Positions 1 to 7,435 of a stretch of DNA of 64,000 bases are shown here, one piece after another. The DNA comes from Nocardia anaemiae NBRC 100462 (GTDB lineage Bacteria; Actinomycetota; Actinomycetes; Mycobacteriales; Mycobacteriaceae): assembly GCF_001612725.1 (NCBI RefSeq), contig NZ_BDAZ01000001.1, positions 1 to 64,000 of the forward strand. Reading direction: 5' to 3'. The first letter of the stretch is position 1. Every line of letters begins with the position of its first letter. The notes under the pieces are model-generated. The model ran no database searches. It saw only the letters and a program-made list of their open reading frames with translations, and was not told the origin of the DNA. Both the position numbers and the translations under genes were made by a program.

Positions 1-229
1 AGCTAGCCGAGCACGCTACAGCAGCCAGGAACAGCGGCGAAGACCGTGCGTCTGGCGGGATAACGATGTCAGGCGTATAGCGGGTGGCGGCCCCGGTGCC
101 CGGGAAACCCTCGCAGCTGCACGCTCCCCGAAATCGAGGCGACTGCCTTCACCCGTTGGCACGCTCTTGGCACACCGGGAAAACCGTACAACGTACGAAG
201 ATCTCCGAAAAGCCGCTGACCTGGGAAAG
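1..229. other. Left chromosomal flank, no gene recognised
   Basis: This stretch lies outside the island, downstream of the tRNA-Thr gene. I see no reading frame with recognisable protein content and no convincing terminator; the small open frames here look fortuitous. Confidence 0.5.
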
Positions 230-305
230 TGGAGCCGCCTGGGGGAATCGAACCCCCGACCTTTTCATTACGAGTGAAGCGCTCTACCGACTGAGCTAAG
301 GCGGC
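230..305 (-). tRNA. tRNA-Thr (anticodon CGT), island attachment gene
   Basis: The minus strand folds as a complete 76-nt cloverleaf: a 7-bp acceptor stem (GCCGCCT with AGGCGGC), a GCTC/GAGC D-stem, an anticodon loop CTCGTAA giving anticodon CGT (reads ACG, Thr), a 5-bp GGGGG/CCCCC T-stem with TTCGATT loop, and an encoded 3' CCA at 230-232. The 5' half of the gene and about 33 bp upstream are duplicated perfectly at the far end of the island (49719-49789). The functional gene is therefore a chimera: its 3' half is chromosomal, while part or all of the 5' half and its upstream region may come from the element. The weak C-A pair at the top of the anticodon stem (positions 27-43) is the only irregularity. 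Confidence 0.96.
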
Positions 306-338
306 GTGCCTTTCGGCCACGCGAGTCTATCGTCTCGG
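268..338. repeat. attL: left 71-bp direct repeat of the island
   Basis: Perfect 71-bp direct repeat of 49719-49789, running from the tRNA-Thr anticodon loop through the tRNA 5' end and about 33 bp upstream. Beyond the identical core the two sites stay recognisably similar but diverge (both have a GATC-CGAAAAC-type stretch 10-20 bp further on). This suggests the element carries a piece of tRNA-upstream DNA picked up from another host. It contains the crossover site. Confidence 0.95.
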
Positions 339-444
339 ATGTCGGATCACGAAAACTGCAGGTCAACGCAGCGCATCGACAGACCTGACGGCTGTGTCCG
401 ACCAGCTCTTGGTCGGGCACACACCCGCAGAATCGAGCATCGAG

Positions 445-506
445 ATGGGTCGAACCACAACCATTTCACTATGGGTGAAGCGCTCTACCGACTGAGCTAC
501 GGCGGC
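445..506 (-). pseudogene. Degenerate tRNA/att copy
   Basis: The minus strand from 506 reads as a decayed copy of the tRNA-Thr gene: GCCGCCG start, identical D-arm and anticodon-stem segment (25 bp at 475-499 identical to the real gene), anticodon loop changed to CCCATAG (apparent anticodon CAT), a recognisable but broken T-arm, and no matching 3' acceptor strand. Sequence upstream of the tRNA 5' end (507-563) also resembles that at 306-370 and 49757-49820. It is best read as a third, older attachment-site copy left by a previous insertion at this locus, not as a working tRNA. Confidence 0.8.
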
Positions 507-843
507 GCGGCGACCCTATCGTTTCGGCAGCCGGACGGCGAAAACAGGTGGTCAGCGGCAGAATCGTCCGCCGACTTACACCGTCGGCTAGCGCCGTATT
601 CGACGGTCCACAGCGACTCCGGAACAGCCTTGTCGGAACATCAAGCGGCGATTTCGGTAAAAGGTCGGCAACGGACCATAGTCCGCCAGCCGCTATTGCA
701 AGAGCGCCGCGGCGACCGGAGCGGGCGATCCGGCGGTAGGTTTCGGTGGCATCCGTGTCGAGACTTCCACTCCTGCCTACAGCCACAGCCACCACCCAGT
801 GGCCTGCAGCTTCAACTGATTTGGACGAAAACAACCCGGACTC
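507..843. other. Decayed DNA at island left end
   Basis: After the degenerate att copy I recognise no gene here. The frame that stays open across 306-1586 has implausible composition in this part and looks accidental. Confidence 0.5.
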
Positions 844-1398
844 GACTACCAGGTGGTCATCTCCACCTCGCACAAGCTCGGGGCGATGGGCGATGGGCGA
901 AGCGGCTGCGCGAGCACCTCGGCCCGGGCCAGCACGAGGATTTCGTATTCGATGTGCTGTTCGTCGACGAGGCGTGGCAACTTCCGCATCATCTGTTCGA
1001 CAAGGTCGCGAAGATAGCGCCGATCACGGCCGGGGTCGGCGACGTGGGGCAGCTGCCGCCTTTGAGGATCGGCACGAATCCGTGGCGCGGCGACCCCGGC
1101 TACAACCCCTACCGCGCCTCGCCCACCGATTTCGATGGGGACGAGCGCACTTGGTCGGTGGAGCTTCCGGCGGTGTGGCGACCGGCCGCCGGTCACCTCG
1201 ATCTGTGGCGGGCGTTCTATCCCGAGTGGGCTGAGCTCGACTGTGTGGCGGCTCCGGGTGATCGGGCTCTGGTCGTCGGCGAGGGGTTGTCCGCGCCGGT
1301 CGCCCAGATCTGGCAGCAGGTCGGAACCGGCCTGCCGGACCCCGAGGCGGCGGATATCGACCTTCCGCTGATGCAGGCGTTGGGACTCTGGCAGTCAC
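844..1398 (+). pseudogene. Truncated, frameshifted superfamily I helicase/AAA gene
   Basis: Two frames carry consecutive pieces of one protein. At about 844-893 a piece reads VISTSHKLGAM. After a frameshift near 893, the next frame reads a Walker B-like stretch LFVDEAWQL followed by VGDVGQLPPL, which resemble helicase motifs II and III, and then about 130 further residues with good coding character. The N-terminal Walker A region and the C-terminus are missing and the similarity ends near 1398. Helicase or AAA proteins of this sort are common in actinobacterial integrated elements. Together with the nearby att relic it looks like the remnant of an earlier element. Confidence 0.7.
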
Positions 1399-1498
1399 TA
1401 CCGAGAAGGACTGAGGCAAGTGGTCACAAAACAGCCGTTGTGTCGCCGCCTTGGCGGGCAACCGTGCTGCGGCCAGCGCGGACTGGTCGGCCGGTAGG

Positions 1499-1852
1499 TC
1501 ACCGATCGTCTGTAGGTTCGGCCTCGACCTCGCTGCTCAATCGCACCAGCGCGATCCACGACCGGTTGGTTCGATCGAGGCTGTGATACAGCGGCGCGCG
1601 CGATCCGCTGCGCGGCAGTTCGACCATGATATCGGCGTCGACCAGGCGTTTCACGATCTGCTTGACCAGGGCATCCGGGATCTGGGTCTGCGGGACCGTC
1701 GCCGTTTGCTTCGCGATCATGCGCACGGTGATGCCATCGTCTTCGGTACTCGCGGCGAGACGGGCGATCGCCGCGACGACGTCGACCATGTAACGGTTGC
1801 CGAAGATCGCTGCCGATAGGTTGCGGATCGCCTCCCGTCCTTGCCCTGACAT
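1499..1852 (-). CDS. Small winged-helix DNA-binding regulator
   Basis: The gene encodes 117 residues with the pattern of a MarR/ROK-type winged helix: a leading helix (MSGQGREAIRNLSAAIFGNR), a helix-turn-helix around residues 35-75 and a wing near residue 85 (basic, PRSGSRAP). I chose the ATG at 1852 and not an upstream GTG because the upstream extension has no coding character and would run over the operator. It is divergent from the kinase-like gene at 1908. The 55-bp gap contains a perfect 12-bp palindrome, so this protein probably represses itself and that gene. The exact family is not recognised; DNA binding is inferred from the fold pattern. Confidence 0.65.
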   Translation of the reverse strand: MSGQGREAIRNLSAAIFGNRYMVDVVAAIARLAASTEDDGITVRMIAKQTATVPQTQIPDALVKQIVKRLVDADIMVELPRSGSRAPLYHSLDRTNRSWIALVRLSSEVEAEPTDDR

Positions 1853-1861
1853 GCTTACAAT

Positions 1862-1873
1862 GTAACGCGTTAC
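1862..1873. promoter_or_regulatory. Candidate operator GTAACGCGTTAC
   Basis: A perfect 12-bp palindrome lies between the divergent regulator (1852, minus) and kinase-like gene (1908, plus). A further half-site, ACGTAACG, follows at 1881-1888. Position and symmetry fit a dimeric winged-helix repressor acting on both promoters. Function is inferred. Confidence 0.6.
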
Positions 1874-1907
1874 GCGATTCACGTAACGACCAAGGAGGCG
1901 TTCTCGG

Positions 1908-2972
1908 ATGGTGCCGACCACGGCCGTTGCCGGACAGTGCGAGCTCGACCTGGAGGTGCCCGCACTCGCGCCGCAACACGCACTGAGCACATTGTCATCG
2001 ATGGTTCGCGAGGAGGTACGGATCGCCGGGCGAACACTACGTCCGACACCGGTGTTCGACACCTACTGGCGCTTCGCCGCGCGCCGCCACGCGATCTACG
2101 AGGCGCGTCTGGAGGGACGGTCGGGTCCGTGGACTACCGACCCGGTACTGCTGAAGCACCGTTTCACCAACTGCTACCGTGCCGCGGACCGGGTCAGCCA
2201 GTACCTGATCCGAGAGGTCTCATACCAGGGCAGTCAACACCTTGAGGAAGTGGTGTTCCGGACCCTGCTGTTCAAGCTGTTCAACAGGGTGTCGACCTGG
2301 CGGCTGTTGAGCGAGGCGTTCGGGCAGATCAGTTGGCGCGAATTCGACCTGAGCTCATTCGACGACGTCCTCACAGCCGAGTTCGCGCAGGGACGGAAAC
2401 TGTATTCGGCGGCCTACGTGGTGCCGCCGCCGCGTCTGGGCGCCGACCGCAAACACACCAACCACCTGCGGTTGCTGCAGCACATGATGACCACCGGCCT
2501 GCCCGACGAACTCGCTGCGGCCACCTCGCTGCGGCAGGTGTTTGAAGCCCTGGTGGCCTATCCCGCGATGGGAGACTTCCTGGCCTTCCAGTTCGCGATC
2601 GACCTGAACTATTCCAGCGCGCTGGACTTCGACGAGATGGAGTTCGTCGTACCGGGTCCAGGCGCGCGCGACGGCATCCGCAAGTGCTTCGGCCGAGCCG
2701 CCGACGGCATCGAAGCCGACGTGATCCGGTACATGGCCGAGCACCAGCACGAACATTTCCAGCGGCTCGGCCTGACCTTCGCCGGTCTGCGCGGGCGTCG
2801 CCCGCTGCAATTGATCGACTGCCAGAACCTGTTCTGTGAAGTCGACAAATATGCCCGCGTCATGCACCCCGACATCGCGGGCCACAGCGGCCGAACCCGA
2901 ATCAAGCAACTGTTCGCGCCGGTCCCCGAACGGGTGACCGCGTGGTTCCCGCCGAAGTGGGGCCTGGACTGA
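1908..2972 (+). CDS. 5-hmdU DNA kinase helical-domain family protein
   Basis: The protein has 354 residues and an AAGGAGG ribosome site 9 bp before the ATG. Residues about 45-250 match, from memory, the family described as the 5-hydroxymethyl-deoxyuridine DNA kinase helical domain: VFDTYWRFAARR (49-60), RFTNCYRAADRVSQYL (85-100) and FRTLLFKLFNRVSTW are family signatures. In phages, related proteins act on hydroxymethyluracil in DNA during base hypermodification. No canonical P-loop kinase motif is visible, so kinase activity is only inferred from the family name. Its neighbours are a MazG-like pyrophosphohydrolase and a thymidylate-synthase-like enzyme, also part of thymidine hypermodification logic, which supports a role in nucleotide or DNA modification. 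Confidence 0.75.
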   Translation: MVPTTAVAGQCELDLEVPALAPQHALSTLSSMVREEVRIAGRTLRPTPVFDTYWRFAARRHAIYEARLEGRSGPWTTDPVLLKHRFTNCYRAADRVSQYLIREVSYQGSQHLEEVVFRTLLFKLFNRVSTWRLLSEAFGQISWREFDLSSFDDVLTAEFAQGRKLYSAAYVVPPPRLGADRKHTNHLRLLQHMMTTGLPDELAAATSLRQVFEALVAYPAMGDFLAFQFAIDLNYSSALDFDEMEFVVPGPGARDGIRKCFGRAADGIEADVIRYMAEHQHEHFQRLGLTFAGLRGRRPLQLIDCQNLFCEVDKYARVMHPDIAGHSGRTRIKQLFAPVPERVTAWFPPKWGLD

Positions 2973-2982
2973 CCCGCCGGGT

Positions 2983-4035
2983 TCACCCCGCCTCGGCCGC
3001 CCGGGCGGACTTCTCGGCCTCCTTCTCGGCGATCGCGCGCTCGCAGACCTGCGCGTGGTGGCGACGTTCGGCGTCGGTGAGCGGACGGGTGGCCAGCGTG
3101 CGCGCGTCCAGGTCACACAGCATCACAGCGTCGCCGCGCTCGTGTACGGCGCGCCACGCACGGAAGCCGTCGAGGATGGCCTTCTCCCATTCCATCTCGG
3201 TGCACACGCCAACTTCGAGGTTCGCCGTCATCCGACGGCACAGGCGCAGGATCTCGCTGTCGACGACCCTCGCGCCGTCGAAGTAGCTGGCGCGCCCGGC
3301 GGCCTCGAACACGAACGCCGACAGGCCCTCCTCGATCGCGATCGCCCGCCCACCGTCCTCGACGTCATCGACGCGCGGCGTGGCTTTGCGCTTGCGTTTC
3401 AACAGCGCCCGCATCACCGGACTCCACCCGAGGACCGCGAGATGGGCGAGGTGAAAGACATCGTGGTAGCGGTAGCCGTCGTCGTAGTAGGAGTTGTCGC
3501 CGAGGGGATCTCCACACGCCCGATCCCCGCTGACCGGCATAACCAGCGGCGGCAGACCATCGACGCTGCGCGGCGAGGGCGCGATGAGGACCTCCAGCCG
3601 CCGCGGCAGCCGCTGGTGATCGGGGGTGTCTCCGCCGTCGAACCACCGCGCGGGACCGATCCGGTCCACCGGCGCAGAGGGCACTCCCACCGGCACCGGC
3701 GGCCCCGCGGCGGGCAGCGGTAGGTCCTGTCGTGGCCACCGGGACGCGATCTTCCACAGGTTCGCACTCGCCACCTCATCGAGTCGCACGCCCAACCAGG
3801 TCGCGGTATCAGCGACGTACCACAGGATGTCGCCCAGATCCTCCACCGCGAGTGCGCGATGGTCCTGGTGGATCGAGCCGTCGCGCACGATCTTCTTCTG
3901 GTTGGTCTGCAGGGTGCCCACCTCGCCACCGAGACCGAGTAGGGCGATCGTCAACGCCCGCTCGGGATTGTCCTGGTGCTGGTCGTAAGCCCACGCCTCG
4001 GACTGGTAGTTGTCGAAATCCATCATCCGCCCCAT
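2983..4035 (-). CDS. MazG-like NTP pyrophosphohydrolase with C-terminal extension
   Basis: The protein has 350 residues. Residues 6-100 are an all-alpha MazG/dUTPase-type domain: a GLGGEVG segment (34-40) and EDLGDILWYV (65-74) supply the acidic metal-binding residues E38, E65 and D69. In typical MazG proteins the first motif is ExxE; here the second Glu is Thr41, an oddity that may change activity. The C-terminal 200 residues include YHDVFHLAHLAVLGW and an EEGLSAFVFE helix and resemble the extra domain found on MazG proteins in conflict and base-modification loci. Likely role: hydrolysing a (d)NTP to NMP. It converges with the kinase-like gene and diverges from the operon starting at 4101. 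Confidence 0.8.
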   Translation of the reverse strand: MGRMMDFDNYQSEAWAYDQHQDNPERALTIALLGLGGEVGTLQTNQKKIVRDGSIHQDHRALAVEDLGDILWYVADTATWLGVRLDEVASANLWKIASRWPRQDLPLPAAGPPVPVGVPSAPVDRIGPARWFDGGDTPDHQRLPRRLEVLIAPSPRSVDGLPPLVMPVSGDRACGDPLGDNSYYDDGYRYHDVFHLAHLAVLGWSPVMRALLKRKRKATPRVDDVEDGGRAIAIEEGLSAFVFEAAGRASYFDGARVVDSEILRLCRRMTANLEVGVCTEMEWEKAILDGFRAWRAVHERGDAVMLCDLDARTLATRPLTDAERRHHAQVCERAIAEKEAEKSARAAEAG

Positions 4036-4038
4036 CTA

Positions 4039-4055
4039 TGATTGATTTTCAATCA
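4039..4055. promoter_or_regulatory. Candidate operator TGATTGA-TTT-TCAATCA
   Basis: A perfect 7-bp inverted repeat with a 3-bp spacer lies directly upstream of the MazG-like gene (start 4035, minus) and 46 bp before the small gene at 4101. The AT-rich ATTGATTTTCAAT core is typical of XRE-family operators. The XRE protein encoded at 5829 in the same operon is the obvious candidate binder. Function is inferred. Confidence 0.6.
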
Positions 4056-4100
4056 CGCTGCCACTACCGTGGTTGGAAGTCAAGCGTCGAGGAGGTAGCG

Positions 4101-4379
4101 ATGATCGACGAAGACACACTGCGCAACGCGTTGATCGCCGGGATCGCCGAATTCAACGTTGTCACCTCCGCCGACGTCGAAGCCGCGATCACCGCGGTCG
4201 GCGGCGACTACGCCTTCGAATTGGAGAGCCGAATGGCTGAATGGGTGGTCGCGCACGTCGAGCACGTGCTCGGCCTGACCAAGCCGCTGCCGAAACCGGC
4301 AGATCTCCGACGCGATCAGTTCGCCACCGTCGCAGCATTGCAGACCGCGATCACCACGGCCGTAGGCGGTCAACGATGA
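4101..4379 (+). CDS. Small acidic protein of unknown function
   Basis: The 92-residue acidic, mostly helical protein has a strong GGAGGT ribosome site 4 bp before its ATG and is the first gene of the operon running to 8082. It has no membrane segment, no cysteine cluster and no motif that I recognise. Its stop overlaps the start of the thymidylate-synthase-like gene (ATGA), so the two are translationally coupled and probably made in fixed ratio. A partner or regulatory subunit of that enzyme is a reasonable guess, nothing more. Confidence 0.7.
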   Translation: MIDEDTLRNALIAGIAEFNVVTSADVEAAITAVGGDYAFELESRMAEWVVAHVEHVLGLTKPLPKPADLRRDQFATVAALQTAITTAVGGQR

Positions 4380-5308
4380 TGAGACCCATGGCCACCTCCA
4401 TCCACGCGAGCGATGTCGGCGACGCATGGCTGCAAGCCGCGCAGGCACTGGCCCAGGCTCCCCGCCGCACCCTGGTCAACCTGGCCGTCAGTATCAGTGA
4501 CCCCCTCCACGAGGACTTGGGGATCCGCCGAGAACTCGAAGCGTCCCTGACCAGGCTGGCCACAGGCAAGGGCGGTGCGAAGGCACCGACCCTGCACAGC
4601 GTCCACACCGTGGCCAACACGATCTTCCCCATCTCGATGTACAACCCGAAACATCCTGATGCCGCCGGGAAATTCTTCGAAAGAGCCCGCCGCGTGGGAT
4701 CCCTGCACGACGGGCGACGAAACGAGTGGGGTACCTACTTCGGGCGCCTGGTTTCCTATCCGCTTCCCGACGGGTCCGAGGTCAATCAGCTCGAGAGATT
4801 CCTCGCGGTGCTCGCCGAGGGCAAGACGTGGTCCGACCGCTACGAGGCGCCGCTGACCATTCCAGGCGAATCGACCGAGCTCACCGTACCGACGGACGCC
4901 AGACCGGTGACAACAGCCGACGCGCTGGTCATCGGACCGCAGGATCGTCGCGTACGGGGCAATCCGTGCCTGGCGCACCTGAGTTTCACGGTGCTGGATG
5001 GCGCGATACACCTGACCGCGCTCTACCGCCGCCACCACTACATTGCCCGGGCGTACGGCAATTTCCTCGGCCTGGCGCGCCTGCTGAACTTCCTGGCGCG
5101 CGAGAGCGGCCGCGAGGTCGGCGGCATGATGATCGTCGGTACCCACGCCGACCTCGAGATGGGGACGGTGGCCGCCACCCGGGATCTGCTTGCTCGAGCC
5201 GCACGGGCACAAGGCGATGTCCACACGATCGAAGTGTCCACCCGTCGGCTCGGCGCATCCTGGAGCGATCTGGAATTGCCGGTACCGACCCGGGTCCCGG
5301 CATCGTGA
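4376..5308 (+). CDS. Thymidylate synthase-like (deoxynucleotide hydroxymethylase-like) enzyme
   Basis: The protein has 310 residues. The C-terminal half shows the thymidylate synthase fold core: catalytic cysteine in RGNPCLAHLSF (C198), the phosphate-binding LYRRHHYIARAYGNFLGLAR (214-233, with N229), and GTHADLE (H257). The usual RSxD after the LYQ motif is changed to RHHY, so substrate handling differs from ordinary dUMP methylation. Family members include dUMP and dCMP hydroxymethylases used by phages to make modified bases. Sitting beside a hydroxymethyl-dU-kinase-like protein and a MazG enzyme, it most likely makes or once made a 5-substituted pyrimidine nucleotide. It overlaps its neighbours by 4 nt on both sides. 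Confidence 0.78.
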   Translation: MMRPMATSIHASDVGDAWLQAAQALAQAPRRTLVNLAVSISDPLHEDLGIRRELEASLTRLATGKGGAKAPTLHSVHTVANTIFPISMYNPKHPDAAGKFFERARRVGSLHDGRRNEWGTYFGRLVSYPLPDGSEVNQLERFLAVLAEGKTWSDRYEAPLTIPGESTELTVPTDARPVTTADALVIGPQDRRVRGNPCLAHLSFTVLDGAIHLTALYRRHHYIARAYGNFLGLARLLNFLARESGREVGGMMIVGTHADLEMGTVAATRDLLARAARAQGDVHTIEVSTRRLGASWSDLELPVPTRVPAS

Positions 5309-5832
5309 CCCCCGCACCGGTCGTACCCCCTGATCCGGATTCCTTCGACGGTTTCGGTGACTCCGACCGCGCGCGGCGCGCGAGCGATCTACTCGCCGCC
5401 TGCGTCGATGCGCCGTCCGGGTTGAGCGTGCGCATCGGAGTCGACGCCTGTGACCTGACGCTGCTGGCGCGGCAACTGCAATCGCCGACCGGCCCACGGT
5501 TTCTCAGCAATACCTTCACCGAGGAAGAACTGCGATACTGCCAGGGCCGCGCCGACCGGCTCGGCGCGCGGTGGGCTGCCAAGGAGGCCGTGGCGAAGGC
5601 GGTGGGTACCGGATTCCGCGGGTTGAGCCCGCACCAAATCGAGATCCGACGCGAAGCCGACGGCAGACCATGGGTGCACGCCGCGCCGGGGCCGCCCTGG
5701 CCCGGCGACGCCCACCTGTGGGAGTGGTCGGTCTCCCTCGGCCACGAGACCGACCTGGCGATCGCAGCCGCGATCGCCGTCGTCCCCACGCAGCCCATCC
5801 GAGAACCCGTGCGAGGAAGGAGCCCGCGATGA
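5305..5832 (+). CDS. AcpS-type 4'-phosphopantetheinyl transferase
   Basis: The protein has 175 residues from a GTG start overlapping the previous stop (GTGA). It carries the holo-ACP synthase motifs: GVDACD (45-50, Mg-binding D47), FTEEELRYC, RWAAKEAVAKAVGTGFRG (89-106, metal ligand E94) and a SLGHE segment equivalent to SISH. The N-terminal 40 residues are an extra, low-complexity extension. Known family members transfer phosphopantetheine from CoA to a carrier-protein serine. No carrier protein is visible in the cassette, so its target is unknown. It could be a host ACP, a protein in the nearby biosynthetic cluster, or an unusual substrate. It is coupled by a 4-nt overlap to the XRE gene. 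Confidence 0.85.
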   Translation: MTPAPVVPPDPDSFDGFGDSDRARRASDLLAACVDAPSGLSVRIGVDACDLTLLARQLQSPTGPRFLSNTFTEEELRYCQGRADRLGARWAAKEAVAKAVGTGFRGLSPHQIEIRREADGRPWVHAAPGPPWPGDAHLWEWSVSLGHETDLAIAAAIAVVPTQPIREPVRGRSPR

Positions 5833-6230
5833 CCGACGAGGACAGCGGCCGCGACGACATCCGTGTCGACGACGAAGGGCGGCGTCTCGCCGAGAGGATC
5901 CGAAGCGAACGCGAATACCTGAACCTCAAACAGGAACAGGTCGCCGAAGTCCTCAAGACGTCACGCGCCGCAGTCAGCGCCATCGAGACCGGCCGCCGCA
6001 AGGTCAGCGGACAAGAACTCAAACGGTTGGCCGAGCTGTTCGGCACCAGTGTCGACCGCCTGCTCGGTAGCGGCCCGGAGGAGGACGAAACCACCACAGC
6101 CCTATTCCGTACGGCCAGGACCCTGTCCGACCACGACCGTATGCAGGTGCTGCGTTTCGCGGAATTCCTCCGCAACGCCGGTCCCGCGCCCCAGCTCGAC
6201 GACAAGACCGGTCAGCCACGACCGAGATAG
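5829..6230 (+). CDS. XRE-family transcriptional regulator
   Basis: The protein has 133 residues with a GAAGGAG ribosome site. Residues about 20-72 form a classic helix-turn-helix (LKQEQVAEVLKTSRAAVSAI), followed by a short acidic linker and a C-terminal helix. It precedes an ImmA/IrrE peptidase by 11 bp, the standard partnership in which the peptidase cleaves or antagonises the XRE repressor on a stress signal. It likely binds the TGATTGA-N3-TCAATCA site at 4039-4055 and represses the operon. Regulation is inferred from this family logic. Confidence 0.9.
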   Translation: MTDEDSGRDDIRVDDEGRRLAERIRSEREYLNLKQEQVAEVLKTSRAAVSAIETGRRKVSGQELKRLAELFGTSVDRLLGSGPEEDETTTALFRTARTLSDHDRMQVLRFAEFLRNAGPAPQLDDKTGQPRPR

Positions 6231-6241
6231 GTCAGCTGCAC

Positions 6242-7435
6242 ATGAACCTACCCATGCGCCGACAGGCCCTCGCTGAGGCCCGCATGTGCGCCGCGCGACT
6301 ACACCAACAGATGCGCACACCCTTCGACCGGCCGGTGGACGTCTTCGCGCTCACCCAGCGCCTCGGGGTGTGGCTGGTAACCCAGCCGATGGACCACACC
6401 TACGGGTTCTACCTCAACGACAACGACGCCGCGGGCATCGTCGTCAACAGTCGCCACCCGGAGGTACTGCAGCGCTACACCTGCGCACACGAACTCGGAC
6501 ATCACCTGCTCGGCCACGGCAGTCACACCGACGACATCACTACCGTCGAACCTACCTCCGAACTGGCCGTGCGCGAACACCAAGCCCAAGCATTCGCCTC
6601 CGCGCTCCTCATGCCGGGCCCCCTGGTGACTTACACGCTGCGCAGCCTCGGAGCCGACGCCACTCCCACCGCCGAAGACATCTATCTCGCCAGCCGCGAC
6701 ATCGCCGTCAGCTACACCGCCATGGTGTGGGGACTGGCAGAGCTGAACAAGCTCGATCGCGTTGCCGCCGCCATGCTGTCGAAAGCCGGCGTGCGGCCGG
6801 TCAAGGCCGCGCTGCGCGGTGGCCCGCCGATCGGCGACGCACGCGCCGACCTGTGGATCCTCGACGGTCCCCTCCGGATCGGCGCCGAGGCCGCGCATTC
6901 GGTGGCCTGCCGCATCGGCGACGAGATCCACATTCGCCTGCCCGAAGACCTCGGCACCGGATACACCTGGAGCCTCGGCGACTCCCTCGCACAACCGAGA
7001 CGCGATCCCGTGGTCACGGCACCGCGACTGCGCTGGGACGGGGCATCGCGCATCGACGTCGAACCCGCTGCGGCGCCGACAGGCACCACACCCCCTGCGA
7101 GCGGCCTCGACGTGCTCGCTGAATTGCACGCCCACCCCAACCAGCCCGCGCAGGCCGCGGCCGCCGAACCCAACGGGCAGTTCGACCGGTTCGGCGAACA
7201 CGACAACGACGCGGATCTTGTCCTGCCCGGGCCTGGTACGAAGGTGTTCGTCGTCTCGCCCGGTGCGAGTGGGCGATACTCGCTCGATTTTTCCTTGCGT
7301 CGTGCGTGGGAGTCCGGACAGCCGGTGGCCAGTTACCGGGTCACGGTGACAGCAGTGCCGCGGCAAACGCTGCCCGAGCAGGGAATCGTGTCACGCCAGA
7401 ACGACATTCGCGTCAAACAGTTGGCAGCCGCGTGA
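6242..7435 (+). CDS. ImmA/IrrE metallopeptidase fused to a chagasin-like (I42) inhibitor domain
   Basis: The protein has 397 residues. The N-terminal part (about 30-180) is an ImmA/IrrE zinc peptidase: CAHELGHHLLGH (81-92, HExxH-type H83, E84, H87) and the downstream EHQAQAFASALLMP helix that supplies the third ligand. After a linker, residues about 200-385 look like a chagasin/I42 inhibitor of papain-type peptidases: LPEDLGTGYTW (233-243) corresponds to the NPTTGY loop, and a later GxSGRYSLDFxxRRAWE stretch (about R353) to the RPW loop. The next gene encodes a papain-like peptidase and overlaps by 4 nt. The arrangement implies that the peptidase is held inactive until this protein responds to a signal. 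The domain assignment is from motifs only. Confidence 0.82.
   Translation: MNLPMRRQALAEARMCAARLHQQMRTPFDRPVDVFALTQRLGVWLVTQPMDHTYGFYLNDNDAAGIVVNSRHPEVLQRYTCAHELGHHLLGHGSHTDDITTVEPTSELAVREHQAQAFASALLMPGPLVTYTLRSLGADATPTAEDIYLASRDIAVSYTAMVWGLAELNKLDRVAAAMLSKAGVRPVKAALRGGPPIGDARADLWILDGPLRIGAEAAHSVACRIGDEIHIRLPEDLGTGYTWSLGDSLAQPRRDPVVTAPRLRWDGASRIDVEPAAAPTGTTPPASGLDVLAELHAHPNQPAQAAAAEPNGQFDRFGEHDNDADLVLPGPGTKVFVVSPGASGRYSLDFSLRRAWESGQPVASYRVTVTAVPRQTLPEQGIVSRQNDIRVKQLAAA

Noticed and set aside
445..506. A functional second tRNA (apparent Met anticodon)
   Set aside because: The acceptor 3' strand and T-stem do not pair and position 33 is not T.
306..1586. A 426-codon open frame as one protein
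   Set aside because: It begins inside the tRNA/att region, passes through a degenerate tRNA and only its middle has helicase similarity; a second frame holds the preceding helicase piece. It is a remnant.
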